In this document: positions 1-13,380 of the stretch, piece by piece
Layout: each line of letters starts with the position of its first letter
Numbering within the stretch: position 1 is the stretch's first letter
Source: Struthio camelus
Taxonomy: Eukaryota; Chordata; Aves; Struthioniformes; Struthionidae
Length of the DNA: 64,000 nucleotides
Reading direction: 5' to 3'
Assembly: GCF_040807025.1 (NCBI RefSeq)
Contig: NC_090944.1
Span: 115,452,238 to 115,516,237, forward strand
Notes under the pieces: generated by a model
The model's database searches: none
The model's input: only the letters and a program-made list of their open reading frames with translations
What the model was told of the DNA's origin: nothing
Program-made: the position numbers and the translations under genes

Positions 1-3000
1 TTGCTCTGTGTGCGTGGATGCTTAGATGCACTGCGCATGCCAGCTCCAAAATGCTTGTGTGGGAACACTTGCTTTGGCCTCAGGTATGATGTTCCTCCTC
101 TTCAGACTTGCTCATTTCAAAGTGGCTGTGAAAGAAATGTGTGTTGGAGGAGGCATCTCTTCACTAGCTCTGTAGGAGACAAGACAGAAATAGAACATTT
201 TGAAAGAAAATTCTTGCCTCTCTGTACACAAGAGCCCTGGGGATCTCTGGGGAGCTGGAGAAGAGGGAGGGACTCAGAAAGGGTATAAAACATGGTAGCC
301 TCTAAATATCATAAAGCAGCAGATATCCTGAGAAGTAAGGGGGACATGGACTGTCAGTCAGAAGGTTAGGCAGCAAGAAGACATGTAGCACTGATGCTAA
401 ATAAGCCAGCTAGGTTCTTGTGAATAGTCTCCACACTATTTAGGGGCATCTACCTCAACTGATGAACTGCTTTAATACAGGGCATCTTATCTAATTTTAT
501 TTTTGAAGATGAAAGTATGATAAAAAGTTATGTGCATGTAACGTCCTAGGTCAGCTGAAATTATTTATAATTTTGCACAGTCCAAGCTTCTGTCTACTTA
601 ATTGTTTCTAAAACTGATATTCTAGACTGGAGTGCTAAGAGAGGAAAAGCTGCCAGGGAAGGGGAAATATGTTCTAATTTGTGCTATTTAGTTCCACATT
701 TTTCTCTAAACAAGTTTTATTCTGCTGGAGCTCAGGTCATTTCGTTCTGTGAGTCTGTTGCATGCATTCACTATGATACTGATAACGAAACCAAAACTTC
801 TCATCTACGTGAAAAACTCCCACTAGATCCCCCAAACAGCTTGAATAATGTTATTTTTTGTTATAAATGTTTACTTACACTCAAAATCTTCTAGTAAATC
901 CAGAAAGAAGTGGAACTATTTCTGTTTATTGTGTTAAACTTTGCATTCAGCTAGAAATAAATCATGTACCCAGCCCGATGGGAGTCTCAATAAAGCTGAA
1001 TATATTACTTTCATTTGATTAATTATAATATTTGCAGAACGCTCTCTCTTGTTTTGGACTATGGATTCATAATTTACACTACATCTCACTTCCTTGAGAT
1101 AGTTTGAAGCAACGGCCACTTCAACATAGGAAAAAGATCCAGGAAACAGAAATTCAAGATCCAGAAATGGGAGAAGTGTCAAAAATGGGCAACAATTCTA
1201 TAAGTTAATAACACAATTGCAAAGAGATTCTAAGCAGACCATTGTCAGTCATGTAGGGTCCAGCAGATATTTCAGAGTATCTTCTGGTAACGTATGTTAT
1301 CTTGTTGGATGATTAATGTAGGAAAATGAGAACACCTTCCAAACGTCCTGACATCACTAAAAGAATTTGTGTGCCTTCAGCATCCACTGAACCAGCCCAT
1401 ATTTGAGACACTTCTTCAGAATGGACACTGGACTTTGTTCTGTGTTGGTTTTCTACTGACGAGAGATATTTCTGTCTATTCTTTCTCTTTTTGTGTTCTG
1501 CAGGTGTCTTATTGCAATAGTGGCTTCATCTGGCTAGAAACTAATTGTCAAATGTGCCGAAATTTTAGCACACATTAATTAATCCTCTTTACTGTATGAT
1601 AGTGTTATCCTCATTCTGCTCAGGGTGTACAATCGTCTGAGCTTTATTCTACAGTCTCATTTGAATTAAAGTTCTTGTAAGGTGAGTCGTCGAAGAACCT
1701 GACTCAAAAATATCTGTGAATGCGTGTGTATTTCACAAGGAGATTTGAGGCCTCATACTCATTCAGGTGTTAGTTCTTTCTAATGTAAAAATAAAATCTC
1801 TGTGGTTTTAGACTACGCCTATTGTTTATTCCTAGAGCTTTTATAGACATATACTTGTACAGAAGTATTTTCGATGTGTTTAAGCTATGCACATCCCTTT
1901 AAGAGGTAGCCCTTCATTTACATGTATAATTGGAATGGCAAGTGTTTGCTAACAGAATAGAGTCATTGATTTGGCTCTTAATTTTCTTTTTATTGGAATA
2001 GGGAGGTTTTTTCTCATTTGCATCAAGAAGAAGGAGGAAGGAGCTGGTCATTTCTGAATAACTCATTTGCACTGTAAACACAACGCTACAGCAGATTGTA
2101 CCCCTGATTCAATAAGCAAAAAGTAGCCATATGTCTAAGCAAATCTACTGACACAAATCTTTCCGATACACTCAATCGAGAATGAACCAAAGGGCATCCT
2201 GATAATCAGGTTACCTACGTAGGATAATGAAGAGTTGGCTTGGCATTTAATAACACAGGGTAATGTATTTATTATTGTAGTATCCAATATTTCATTTTTT
2301 AATTGTATTCTTTTCTACCAGAATTCACTATTTAACAATATAACTCTTAGCTTCCTGTGATATTGCTTCTAAGTAGAATCTAGACTATTTTATTTAAATC
2401 TTCATGTTTGAAGTGTCATTCTCATTTGTTGTGATTTACTGTAATTTCTATTTTCCTTCAGATTTGTTTTCCCAATGATAGTACTTTAATTAGAAGGTAT
2501 TTGGGCACCTACTTCCCATTAATTTAAAGGGAGGAAAGTAGATAGACATTCTGGAGGAATTACCTGAAGGTCTTTACATATCTATAGAACAAGACTTAGA
2601 AAAGCATAAACGAGAAATTTGAAACTCCTTGCCATAGCTGCACTGTTTTGTCAAGTCTGTTTTGAATAGACCATCTCTAAAAAAATGGTAATTCCGTCTA
2701 CCTGCTAGTTTTGTCTGTAGTTTATAGTTATTGTTTTGAATTGATGCTGAAAGCAAGAACCAAAGACGTCGGAAGATTTCTTTGATGATTCAGAAGCTCA
2801 TTCAGAAATCAGATACAACCATATACAGTAAATACAGCCATACCAGCCATCAAAACTAATACAGCTTTCAGGAAAAATCTGAAATTTTTCTTAATTTGTT
2901 AAAACTCTGTTTCCTTTTTAAACTGTAGGATAAATCTGATGGCTTACCAGATCAGCATTTCTTTGAGAATCTTCTACCCAAAAGACAACTTTGAAAATAC

Positions 3001-4390
3001 GTGACATGTAGTTAGTACAAATTGTCATCTGGATCATTTATATAACTTTCCTCCCACCATTTTGCTCATAATAGCTTCAGAAATGCAGGTGAAGAGTTAC
3101 AGCAAAAATGATAATGTAAGGGAAAAGTCTGAGATATGAAATGACAGCACAAGAGGTACAATTTATACTTCACCTTGTAAAAATGATAAGGCCAAGGCAT
3201 TTCCAGGTCATAAACAAAGTGGAAACCTTTAGGTGGGAAAAACAGCTTCTCTGTGCTTTTGTACTGCAATGAGTATGCATTTTCATTGCTGTACACATAT
3301 ATGTATTATTTCGTAAAATAATCACAGTATTTGCCCAGGACTCAGTAACGGACAAAACAATAAATTATATTCATGTTCATGTGGATTTTATTGGATCGTG
3401 TTTAATAGCATAATGATGGCAGCTGGAGAAAGGTATATAGCACTTGTCAACTTAGCAGAACACATGTGTTAGAGGTTCGTTCTCTATTAATGAAATGGTC
3501 ACCGTGTTAACAAGAGTTGGAGTGTCATTGGATGTGATGAGAAGTTCAAATGCTGTTGTTCGGCATAGTTATTATGGTGCCAGAAAGTTTTCACTGTTCC
3601 CTGCATATCTACTTACATGCATTTGTACACCACGGGGCTATTGGGCTTATCTAGGCTGAAATACGTATTCATCAGTAAAAAGTAATTTTAAGATGAGATA
3701 TAAATATCCTTTTAAAATTAAAATTAAAGACCTAAATCTTATCTGTCTTTACATTCACGTAGCTCAAGATTAATACCTCCAAAGTCAAATTAACCAAGGA
3801 AGGAAAGTACCTTTAAGAGGCTTGTGCAAGAACTAGCTGGAACCTTATTTTGTGCTGTGAAAATGCCTGGGTTGCATAATGCAGACCTCTCAGGGCACAG
3901 ATTTTGAACAAAGTAAGCTCTGTCAGACTCCTTCTCTACAAGGGTTTTTTGATCAATGCTGTTATTTTTCCTCCATTATAGTACTCAGACTCAGACTCAA
4001 CCCATTCCTGGAACAGGTCATCTTCCAGACCTCCACCACAGGACTGATAGCTCCCACTTGTGCTGTATGGGATGCTCTCTCTTTTCGGAGATTCTCCCAG
4101 CCACACAACTGGTTGGCTGATCTAGCATCTCCCATGTTCACCTATCACATGGAGCTGGAAATAGAGACACGCTTTACCTAGGGGAATATTTTAATACAAG
4201 CCATTTTGCTCAGTGAGACCTAAAGCCCTGGGCCTTCTCTATCAGGCCACTCATGATCAGCTTGGTAGCTTGTGCTCAGAATAAGTTCAGACTAACTGGA
4301 TTTTGCTGCCTTTTTCATGTGATACTGACAGTCAAAAGAAACCTCTCCTTTCATCTCTTTCTAGTCAGTAAAAAAAATGTTTAGATAGAA
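1..4390. other. AT-rich intergenic DNA, no gene seen
   Basis: Short open frames only, none with a recognisable domain or a chain of splice-compatible exons. Two octamer-like ATTTGCA(T/C) words lie near 2016 and 2064, and a 10-bp palindrome cctacgtagg near 2213. These are the only motifs I would name, and all are weak. In human the gene upstream of KCTD3 is KCNK2. I looked for its C-terminal coding sequence here and did not find it. Confidence 0.6.
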
Positions 4391-4394
4391 AAAT

Positions 4395-4680
4395 ATCAGA
4401 GACCTGAGGGCACCAGGAGGCCTTACTGGGCCTAATCAGCCTCACCTGGGCCTAATCAGCCTCACCTAGGCCCCCCCACCTACTTACCTGCTGCTCTGCC
4501 CATGGGGGAGCCCCACTGCAGCCAAGCTCCAGTGTGGAGCTTGGCTGTGGTGTCCCTGTCCGCTGCTACTCCAGCCCTGCCCTGCAATGGCCCTGGGACT
4601 TGGTTCACCCCAACCACGCATGAGGCTGTTGAGCCGGCATATTTTAGTGCATGCTGCTCTGGTCCTTAGTTTTCTGACAA
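4395..4680. repeat. GC-rich patch with tandem 20-mers and a perfect hairpin
   Basis: This stretch is clearly richer in G+C than the AT-rich DNA on both sides. It opens with two identical adjacent 20-mers (4426-4445 and 4446-4465, beginning ctgggcctaatc), followed by a partial third. It then holds a perfect 13-bp inverted repeat, 4519-4531 with 4535-4547, around a 3-nt loop. Outside the 13 bp, pairing can continue with two wobbles and a bulge. The sharp compositional edges suggest an inserted repeat or a MITE-like remnant, but I cannot assign a family. No open frame of interest lies here. Confidence 0.5.
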
Positions 4681-7600
4681 TATGAGACCTCAGAGTGAGC
4701 TGTTTATATTTAGTCTTAATAACCTATTCTGTTTTACTGTTTTGGTTTACTTTCTCAGATAACTTTTATGCTCTGTCAAAAAGTTCCTTGACTTTTTCAG
4801 AAGCTGCAGTAGGTAATTTCATAGCCGGCAATTTTTGCTGTTGGATTCTAATTTTACAGTTCTGCTCTGGTTTTTAAAAACTAAGGACTATTTTATAGAA
4901 AAATAGTACTTCTCTGTTAACTGTATACTAAATCAATTTATGTGATTAACAAAATGGATTTGAAAGATCTCTCACTTACATGAGTAAGAGCTGCTCACCT
5001 GAGTAAGGGGTTTTCAAGACCTTGTCCGTTTTGTTTAAGAACAAGAATATCTTTCATAAAATGCCACCACTGACCAGAGAAGCAAGGTGTCTTGACAAGC
5101 TTGACTGCAAAAGTAAAGATATCTGAGCTATTGGACAGCATGACTATAGGAGAGTTAAACTGTGATGAGGCTTTTTCTATCGAGCAGACAACTGTCAGCA
5201 AGAGGCACTGTGTAGCTCATGACATCAGCTTTTATTTTCCACTACATCCCTCACAACTTGCATGACATCTGCAATAGTTTTTTTTCTAGCTGTTGATATA
5301 TCAGATAATGTTAAAGATATATTTATCATCAAGCAATCCTTTCTAAATCATTAAATGAAAAGTGTATGTAGTAGTAGTATATGTAATACTAGCAATACTT
5401 GATCTTGCCATGGAGTAGAGTCTGACCTGGAATGACTTCCTCCAGCCTCTTTTAGCCTTCTGGTTTGTAATACAGTATTATGCACTCATTAAAAGTATCC
5501 CTGGTTATGTTCCCATTTCCTTATCAGATGAATCATGAATGTGTGTATTAACGGATGCCAAAATAAAGTTTCCTGTGATGGACGCTTGCCATGTTGAAAA
5601 GGGAGAATTGCATTTTGTATCAAAAAAGTTGGTCAAGGGGAAGTTTGGGCTAGTGATCAAGTTCTCCCTAAGATGTTAAAGCTACACTTGATGCAAGCAT
5701 GCTCTCATAGTTAAACGAAAAGAGTATGCCCTTCTCTTTCATGTTGAGGCCTTACCATGGTTATCAACATATATGTTGCCACAGAGAACTCTACCTCAGC
5801 ATGACTTCAAATTTAGAAACTGAAGCTAATACAAATTTTGTTTGCCCAGTGTTTAAAGAAACGCTTACTTAGGCTGTGTAACAGATAGAATATTCTGAAC
5901 TGGGATATTGGCAGAGGGCATTTCTGATGAAGGATCTTCGCCAATTAAGAAAAATTTGATGTGGTGGCCTAGGGCTTGCATTTACAGACATTCAGGTCAC
6001 ACTGCAATGCCTGACTTCTCTTCCACTCAGCCCTTGTCTGATGAGAGGTCTGAAGTGAGGAGGAGAGTGGATTGCAAAGGATTTTTCTTTTGCGGACTGG
6101 TCTATATTGTATTAGTTATAGGGGCTTTCCAGTCTTCTATACAGCTTAGGAATTTTAATAACTCCAACCTAGTAGAAAAGTAATGTACAGTACATACAAA
6201 AGTCAGTATTATCTTGCTGCTTTCAAGCCTATGTTGTAAAAGGGCAGCAAGGAATCCATATTGCTTACCTATAAGGTTATCTCACTGAACTTTTAAAAAT
6301 GTGCTTATACACATATCACAAACCCCAGAAATTTTAGAATTGTGAAGAACTGATGATATATCAGTATTGTAATGTTCACAGCTGTGAATCCCTTCAGGTA
6401 AGAGAATGATTGATCTCTAACCATCTTCTATATCATGCTGAGCTTCTTTACTCTTCCTGTTTTTCCTCCCCCACCTTAACTTTTAGTTAAATTCAAGCTT
6501 CAGTACTGGCACGTATAATCTCAGTTGCTAGAATTCCATACTTCTTCAGTGTCAATAGCTGTTCAGCTGTATTATGTTATGTAGTCTATCCTGCATGGTC
6601 TGACTTGTCATCCTGTTTTTAATTGAGTATATGATTGTATGACTAATAGTTCACTAGACTCCATATGAAAGTAAAGACTATTCAAAAGGAGAGAAAACAT
6701 CGTAATACCTAGAGCAGGAAAAGATAGGTATTTTGGAATAAAAAACTAAGCTTTTTTCTGGGCTTATTTGTCTGCTTTATATGTCATACTGTGCTTGACA
6801 CTTACAGATACAGATCTGGGCCAGAAGTCTTTGAGCACAGATAGGATTGACAGGGTTTAAGTTATAGAGATATCACTAATTTCAACTGCGATAGATCTGA
6901 TATTTGATTCTGCATTTTCTGCTTCATTGCCAAATCATGCACGCTATAGTCAGATATTTGTAGATTTGTAATTAACAATTTTGAGGAGGGTATTTTGTTT
7001 AAAAGGTATATTCAAGCATCTTGGAAACTAGTAAATAAATTGCCTGTATTTGATGAGAACCCATGGCATTTCCTATTAATTCTTCTTACCTAGGACAATA
7101 GCAAGCAAAATTTTGCTGAAAATATTTTAATAAATCAAGGAGGCAGAATATTTAAAAGACCTTGGGCTCCAGAAAGTTGCCTGTGACCACAAATTCCCTA
7201 TTGAAATTATTCACCCAAAGTCAATAAATTACTCTTTCAGTACTTTGAGTGAGTAATGAGATATTACACTGATATATTCCTTTGCTGCAGGCAGATTTCA
7301 TTGAAATACTGTAGAGGCGAACGGATAACATAAGCAATTTTTCAGTACAGTTTGATTGTGGCCATATTCTGTTCTGACCTGGAAGAAAGCCACCTTCCTC
7401 ATCACCTGAACCTTCCTTAGAGCCTACCTAAGGTTAAACGAACATAAATTCACCAGTGCCATATCTTACCATACTGAAGGCGCAGCCAGAGACATCCTTT
7501 TGGCTAAACGAGGCAAAGACCGAGAGTCAGTATACCCTTCGGAAGTGCATGGATTTAGGCCTCACAACGCTCTAGAGAGTGTTTACTGACATTTATCCTT

Positions 7601-9490
7601 CAAAGGAGGAAGTCATACAGCATCATGACATGCGCTGCCTCTTTTCCCGCCACCCCACAACAGTCATTTGATGGCTTTCACATACAAGAGCGTTACCCTA
7701 AATGTGCAAAAACACGTTTTTTTATTGGTAGTTGCGTCTGTGGAGGATACCAAATATCTCAACATAACTGATAATAACTGTAATTTCTAAAACTTCTTCC
7801 AAAAAGGGAAAAATTTTGCCTCATAGGCAAATCATTCCTGTTCTGACAGATACATGTGTTCATGACGATCACAAAGTGAAATTAAGAATGTCATAAAGGG
7901 TGATGATCAGAATATGCAAAAACAAGTTTTAGGCTGAGGCTTGCAAGCTGAACTCTTTAAAAAGCCCATACAATTTACCAGTTTTCATTAAAAAACAAAC
8001 AAACAAACAAAAATTCCTACAAGTACAATGCAAAGTTTTAATTTCCCAAATTCAGCTTTACAAGGTATTCAGTTAACCTGTTTATTTTTATGTTCATTAT
8101 TTTTCCCAACTTTTAAACTATATTAATACAGGGCTATGTGACAGGTCTGAACATCAGTATCACTCATTTTGAATTTGTCCTGAAAACAGAAGTAGGTCAA
8201 CTAAATATTGTGAGGTTTAAATTGTACTGAATAGTAGAAGTTCTTTTTTAACAATAGGCTTTCACTGATCAAGAATGAACAAAAAAATTTGTATTTAGAA
8301 ATGTAAAAAAGGGATCTACTTTTTCAGATGTGTGAAATAACAAAAAGTAATAGGATTAAGTACTTCAGTATAGACATATAGCTTTATTTTTAGATTCCCC
8401 AAGACTGAACCATTTTTGCTATTTCTGTTGAAGAGGGTTTTTGAGAAGCAGGCTTTCTAGATGATTTCTTTCTTTTGGTATTTATAGCAAACCTATTTTT
8501 CCCTGTGCCACTACTATGTCACTTCTACATTCATTTTTCTTCTTTTTTTTTAAGCCCTCGTGGCACTCTTCGAGCATGACTGCTCATCTACTAAAAGGGA
8601 TAGGTGGCCTTTTTTGTGGGTTTTGAGGCTTATATTCAAGTCCTTTAAGAGCTGTCAATCCATACAAAGCAGATTCCACAAGGACAGTATTATAGTCACA
8701 GAAATTTTATTTTTAACCTTTTGAACAAGTGAAAAAACATTAAGTATGTGAAAAAGCTTTAACTGTTATTATTTGAATATTATCAACGTGAAGATCAAAT
8801 CTGCTAAGATTCTGGAGGAGATGATTGAAGTCATGAGGAGCTTGCTTTCCAGTGCACTTAACTCCTATATCCTCAGGATACACTGAGCTTTCTTATTTTT
8901 TTTGTATTGTATAGGACCGGCAATGGAGAAGAAGGCATGTTGTAGGAAAGATCCTGGAACATGCAAACCCTTGCTCCGTGCCAGAGATCTCCGCTAGACT
9001 TTGTGCCTTCTCCAGTTCCTTCTTGAGAGCCCAGCACTGCACATCTCTGAAGTTACGTGAGCACCTAACCATGACAATACACACATATAAGGATTTTTTC
9101 AGAAGCGCCAATTCTTCTAATAGGCTTTAAATCAGTGGAAGTTAGACATTGGAAATGTCACTCACTGTTTATCTGCAACTATAAATATTTTCAAATCTGT
9201 GGTTAAACCATTTATATTTGTGATTTAACTACACTGTCTTCTCTATGAACATTACTGCATCATCACACATTGTCGATGCTTGTTTATTAATGGGTTTTTT
9301 TATTTTTAATAAAACCCTCCTAAGTATGTTTTTTGGGGTGGCAGTTGTTTCTTGTCAGAAGAAGCAACTGCTGGTAATGAGGGTTATATTTAGATCTTTG
9401 CGTTTACTGCATAAACGAGTGTTTGTCCATTAAGATTTTCCACAAATGTAAGCTCTCCCGGTTTAAAACACTTAACTTTGCTTTAACATT
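4681..9490. other. AT-rich intergenic DNA, no gene seen
   Basis: No exon series, RNA gene or clear transposon found. There is an (aaac)n-like tract near 7985-8010. The 91-codon frame at 5908-6183 starts at TTG and has no recognisable similarity, so I leave it out. Confidence 0.55.
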
Positions 9491-9505
9491 CACTTCCGTC
9501 TGCAG

Positions 9506-9594
9506 GTGAACAGGGCCACCAGAGCCACTATAGTTCCATTGACTTTCCACATGCACCAGGAAGAGAGAGAGTGTCTCGAGCCTTTGTGCAGAGG
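9506..9594 (+). other. Orphan exon-like segment
   Basis: An 89-bp block has a good acceptor (pyrimidine-rich tract ending in tctgcag at 9505) and a consensus-like donor (AGG|gtgagc at 9595). It is open in two frames. The frame that enters with two bases of a split codon reads 29 codons containing HYSSIDFPHAPGRERVSRAF, with coding-like composition. I do not recognise the protein and found no partner exons nearby. It could be an exon of an unannotated transcript, a lone old exon, or chance. Confidence 0.25.
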
Positions 9595-9599
9595 GTGAG

Positions 9600-10378
9600 C
9601 ATCCTTTCTGTCTTTAAGCTGTAAGTTGAACACAGCCAAGAGTGAAGAGTAACAGAGTTGAAGCTAAAGCAAGCATTTGGCCTAAATACTCACATAGTAT
9701 TAGTCTTAATTTTTGTTAACAAACACGTTGTTGCAGTTATTTTTGCTGTAGAGATGCCTGCAGCTGGCACTGTAGACCAAAAATGACCTTGTATATCCAG
9801 GCTCTGTAAGAGCTGAAGCTGTCACTGGAGTATCACCTTCATAGCACCAGCTGCTGCTGTACTAGAGGCTGTGCAGCACGCAACAGCCTTAATCACACAC
9901 AAGAAGGGCAGTACCTACTCTTTAGAAGCTGGTTTGCAGCAGTGACTGTGTTTAATGCGAGTTGAATGAATGCTGAGGGACCAGAACGGACACTTAATCT
10001 AAATTTATTTTTCTGTTTACTATTAATCTGCCTTTCGGCCATTTTTCATTTTAATACCAGCAAAGGACATAATGTGTTTCTACTAAGAAAATAAAAAAGT
10101 ATTTTGCATTAGCTCATTCAGATCCTCTAGTGATTACATTAGGACTCCTGCTTGCTTTCCTTTTTATGGCATATTTTTCATTAACTCTTTTAAAAACACT
10201 AATCATCACAATACGCTTAGTCTAAGAGCTTAGTAGCTGATACTCCAAAGTGTTGCAGCCCACCTTCCAGAATTTCCCATAAGGCAGCCTCCTCGTGGCT
10301 AGACCCCATTGTAATGTGTGCTCCATAACCTTAAATGAACTCTTCCCTTCTCGTGCTGACACTTTGTTCTGTTTTCAC
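9600..10378. other. Intergenic DNA, nothing identified
   Basis: No open frame of note and no repeat I can name between the exon-like segment and the older CR1. Confidence 0.5.
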
Positions 10379-11610
10379 AGGCTCCTAGAATAATTAAGGT
10401 TGGAAGGGAACTCTGGAGGTCAGCTGGTCCACCACCTCTCTGGGCAGCCTGGTCTGTTTATTAGCCACTGATAAAGAATTTATTTCTGTATCTAACTGTA
10501 ATTTCCCTTGCTGTGGATTGTATCTGTTGCCCCTTGTCCTATTGCTGCGCACCTTTGAGAAGAGTCTAGCTTCTTTCTTGCCGATACCCTCCCATTATGC
10601 AGCTGTAGACAGTAATTAGTTTCCCTTTAGCTTTCTCTTCTTAATGTTGAATACAATTCTCTCAGCCTTTCTTTGTGTATCATGTACTCCAGCCTCCCGA
10701 CCATCTTGGTGGCCCAGCACTAAACTTCATTATATTCATGTCTGCCTTGTACTGGGAAGCCCAAAACTGGGCACAGTACTCCAGACATGATCTCAGAAGT
10801 GCCATACAGAGGGGGAAAAAATCACTTCCCTGGATTTGCTGCCTACACTCCTGCTAATGCAGCCCAATATGAGGTTGGCTTTCTCTGTTGCAAGGGCACA
10901 CCGCTGATTCCTGCTCAACCTGTCCACCAGAATCCTCAGGATCCTTTTCTGCAAAGTTGCTTTCTATACAGTAGGCTCCCAGCCCGTAGTGTTGCATGGA
11001 GCTATTCCATCCCAGACGCAGGACTCTCAATTTGCCTTTTTTTGTACGCAGTGAGGCTCCTGTCAGCACGTTTCTCCAATTTGTTGAAGTTCCTCTTAAT
11101 AGCAGCCGTGCCCTCCACTGCGCCAGCTGGTCCCCCAGTTTGGTGTTGTCCATAGTCTAGCTGAGAGTGTGCTAGGTCACGTTACCTCGATTATTAATAA
11201 AGACATGACACAGTATTGGCCTTAGTATTGAACCTGGCAGTATGCCACAGGTAACTGGCCACCAGTTGGATGTTGTACTGCTGATCATTGCACCCAACAG
11301 TCCAGTCAATTACCCACCCCTTTTATCAGCTGTTTATTCAGTCCATTTCTTCCCAATCTGACTATAAGGCCTTACTGAGGTCAGGATATACAACATCCAA
11401 TGCTCCACAACATCCAAGGTGGGTGTGATGTTTGCCTTTTTCTAGTCATCAGGAATGCCTCCTAATTGCCACAACCTTCTAAAAGTGAGAGATAGCAGAT
11501 TCTCAATAACAATAGCCACTCCCCTCAGCACCCTAGGGTGCATCCCATCTGTTCCCATGGCCTTGTGCATGTCCGGTTGGCTTAAGTACCCCCTCAACTC
11601 AATCTTCCTC
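10379..11610 (-). mobile_element. Old CR1-family LINE fragment, minus orientation
   Basis: The left edge carries the CR1 3'-end signature read from the opposite strand (aattaaggttggaagggaa, near 10390). Typical avian CR1 phrases follow: a clause about a capital-like run ending in ttgtcctattgctgc, the ctctcagcctttctt block, tactgggaagcccaaaactgggcacagtactccag, the tgaggttggctttctctgttgcaagggcac region, and a distal part with ccctagggtgcatcccatctg. The copy has many substitutions and no usable reading frame, and its octamer 3' tail has decayed. It is clearly older than the CR1 at 16307. The right-hand boundary is approximate. Confidence 0.82.
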
Positions 11611-13185
11611 TGTTGTGTCTCAGGATATTATAGTACCAACTCTCAAGCAGTTTTAATTTTTGAATTTTTAAGGGAAAGTGATATGACATGCCAAATAAAT
11701 AACAGCAAATTAACCCTTCTAAATTTTGGAAAATAGCATTATGATTTGTTAGTTGTGTAGCATAAGATAATATAAACAGGGTAAAAGTTTGAAAGGTAGG
11801 TTTAAAAATTAAATTAACTAGAATATAAGCAATTCTTTGAGAATGCAACAAGAAATAAATTTGTTTATAGTCTGCTATACAATGTCAGAATCAGGACTTT
11901 CTTTTTTTTTAAAGAAGGAAAAGTTAGCATCGCTATTTTATTATTTAGAGTGAAGTACATTGAAAAGGATGCAGTTAATGGTATAGACCAATACTCAAAG
12001 CTCCTGAAAACCAGCACAGAATTTAAGCAAAACTGTCATTAGGCCCTCGGCTGACTTCAATATAACTAAGTAGATTAAAGAAAAGTGCATTCTCCCATCT
12101 TCTATCACCTTTCTTGACTTAAATTCTGTTTGTTTCCCCATTCTTTAGGAGCAAGTGTATTCAAAGTTTGCAGGGCTTTTTCTTTCCATGAGAATTGCTT
12201 TCTTTAGGAATTAAAAAAAAATACATCACAGTGGCACCTGGCTTTCAGTTGAATATTTAATTGCTTTCCCAATATCCATCCAGATGGACGAAAAATACTT
12301 CCTATTTTCATGGGTTGATCTTCTGACAGGTAAACGGTGATCATCATTTTTGCTTTTATGTATATAGTTTTTATTTTTAACAGAATATGCTCTTAAATAG
12401 CAAGTATGTTGTTCACAGTATCAAAAACTACAAATATAAATTCACAAGATTCAAAGCAAGTAACTTCAGTTTACAGAATCTTCCCTTAGTGGCATATTTA
12501 ATAATATAGAATATCAATAATTCTTTATGTGGGCCAGAAATTAATTTCCTGTCTTACTAATACTTTCTTTAAAGGTTTTAATCAGTTGCTTTTTTGAGAC
12601 TGTTCTCAACTTTAAATTTCTCATGAGACTTGAGCACAGTAAGAATTAGCTATAGGCTTCTGTAAATTGATTCATCATCACAAAATTTTGTTTAAGAAAT
12701 TTAAATAGTGTGTTTCAAATAGGTAAGTACGAGGTTCACAGACTTTTATTATGAAACAAATTGTATCTTAAAACTTACATTGCATATATTGTAAAGAAAG
12801 TTGATGACCTGAATGTGTCAGTCATAATCTTTATGTACTTAACCGCGTAGAGGGTGAAGAATTATATGCCTTCTCTTCTGCAAGGGCAGGAAAACCAGCA
12901 TGCAGAGAGGTTGGCAAGGATTTCTGATTCACTTGGAAATAATGTATCAGCCTCACTTTTCTGAAGACTTTTTTTGTCTCTACCTAGTACTGTTAACCAG
13001 GTGCTAATTGCTCGTGTCAGATTCCCCACTACTATACACAGAATGCACGCTGTAGACAGTAGACTATAGAAACATTTGACATTAAATTCCCTTTTTCTCT
13101 CAGAAAAGGAAAGCCAGTAAGAACATTTCGAACACTTGTCACCACACAGCGCCATTATAAGATGCACTAATTATCACGCTTTGCT
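11611..13185. other. AT-rich intergenic DNA, nothing identified
   Basis: No gene, RNA or named repeat. The frame at 12862-13167 on the minus strand has no recognisable similarity. Confidence 0.5.
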
Positions 13186-13189
13186 AGCT

Positions 13190-13380
13190 CACGAAAGCCT
13201 CCGCCTGACCACGCAGCACTGCTGGCAGACGTCAGCCGCAGCCTGGATGCAGCACAGCGCAGAGTGAGGAGTGCTGCAGTCGCTGCCCTTTCACGTGAGC
13301 TGCACGCCATGATACTCACAGAAGGCTACAGCCTTGTCCCCCCCTTACACGCACTCCCCTCCTAAAGAAGCACCTGGCAG
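13190..13380. promoter_or_regulatory. CpG-containing patch, possible distal regulatory element
   Basis: A locally GC-richer stretch within AT-rich DNA keeps several CpGs. It includes a CRE half-site context (agacgtcag, near 13229) and an E-box CACGTG (within tcacgtgag, near 13291). Neither open frames nor splice sites explain it. Call is by composition and motifs only; it could equally be a decayed repeat. Confidence 0.25.

Noticed and set aside
283-292. TATA-like word in gggtataaaacatgg
   Set aside because: No transcript or exon follows; AT-rich DNA produces such words often.
3879-4181. 100-codon ATG frame in intergenic DNA
   Set aside because: No family resemblance, no splice partners and no promoter signal; compatible with chance.
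5908-6183. 91-codon frame
   Set aside because: Starts at TTG, has no similarity I can name and no context.
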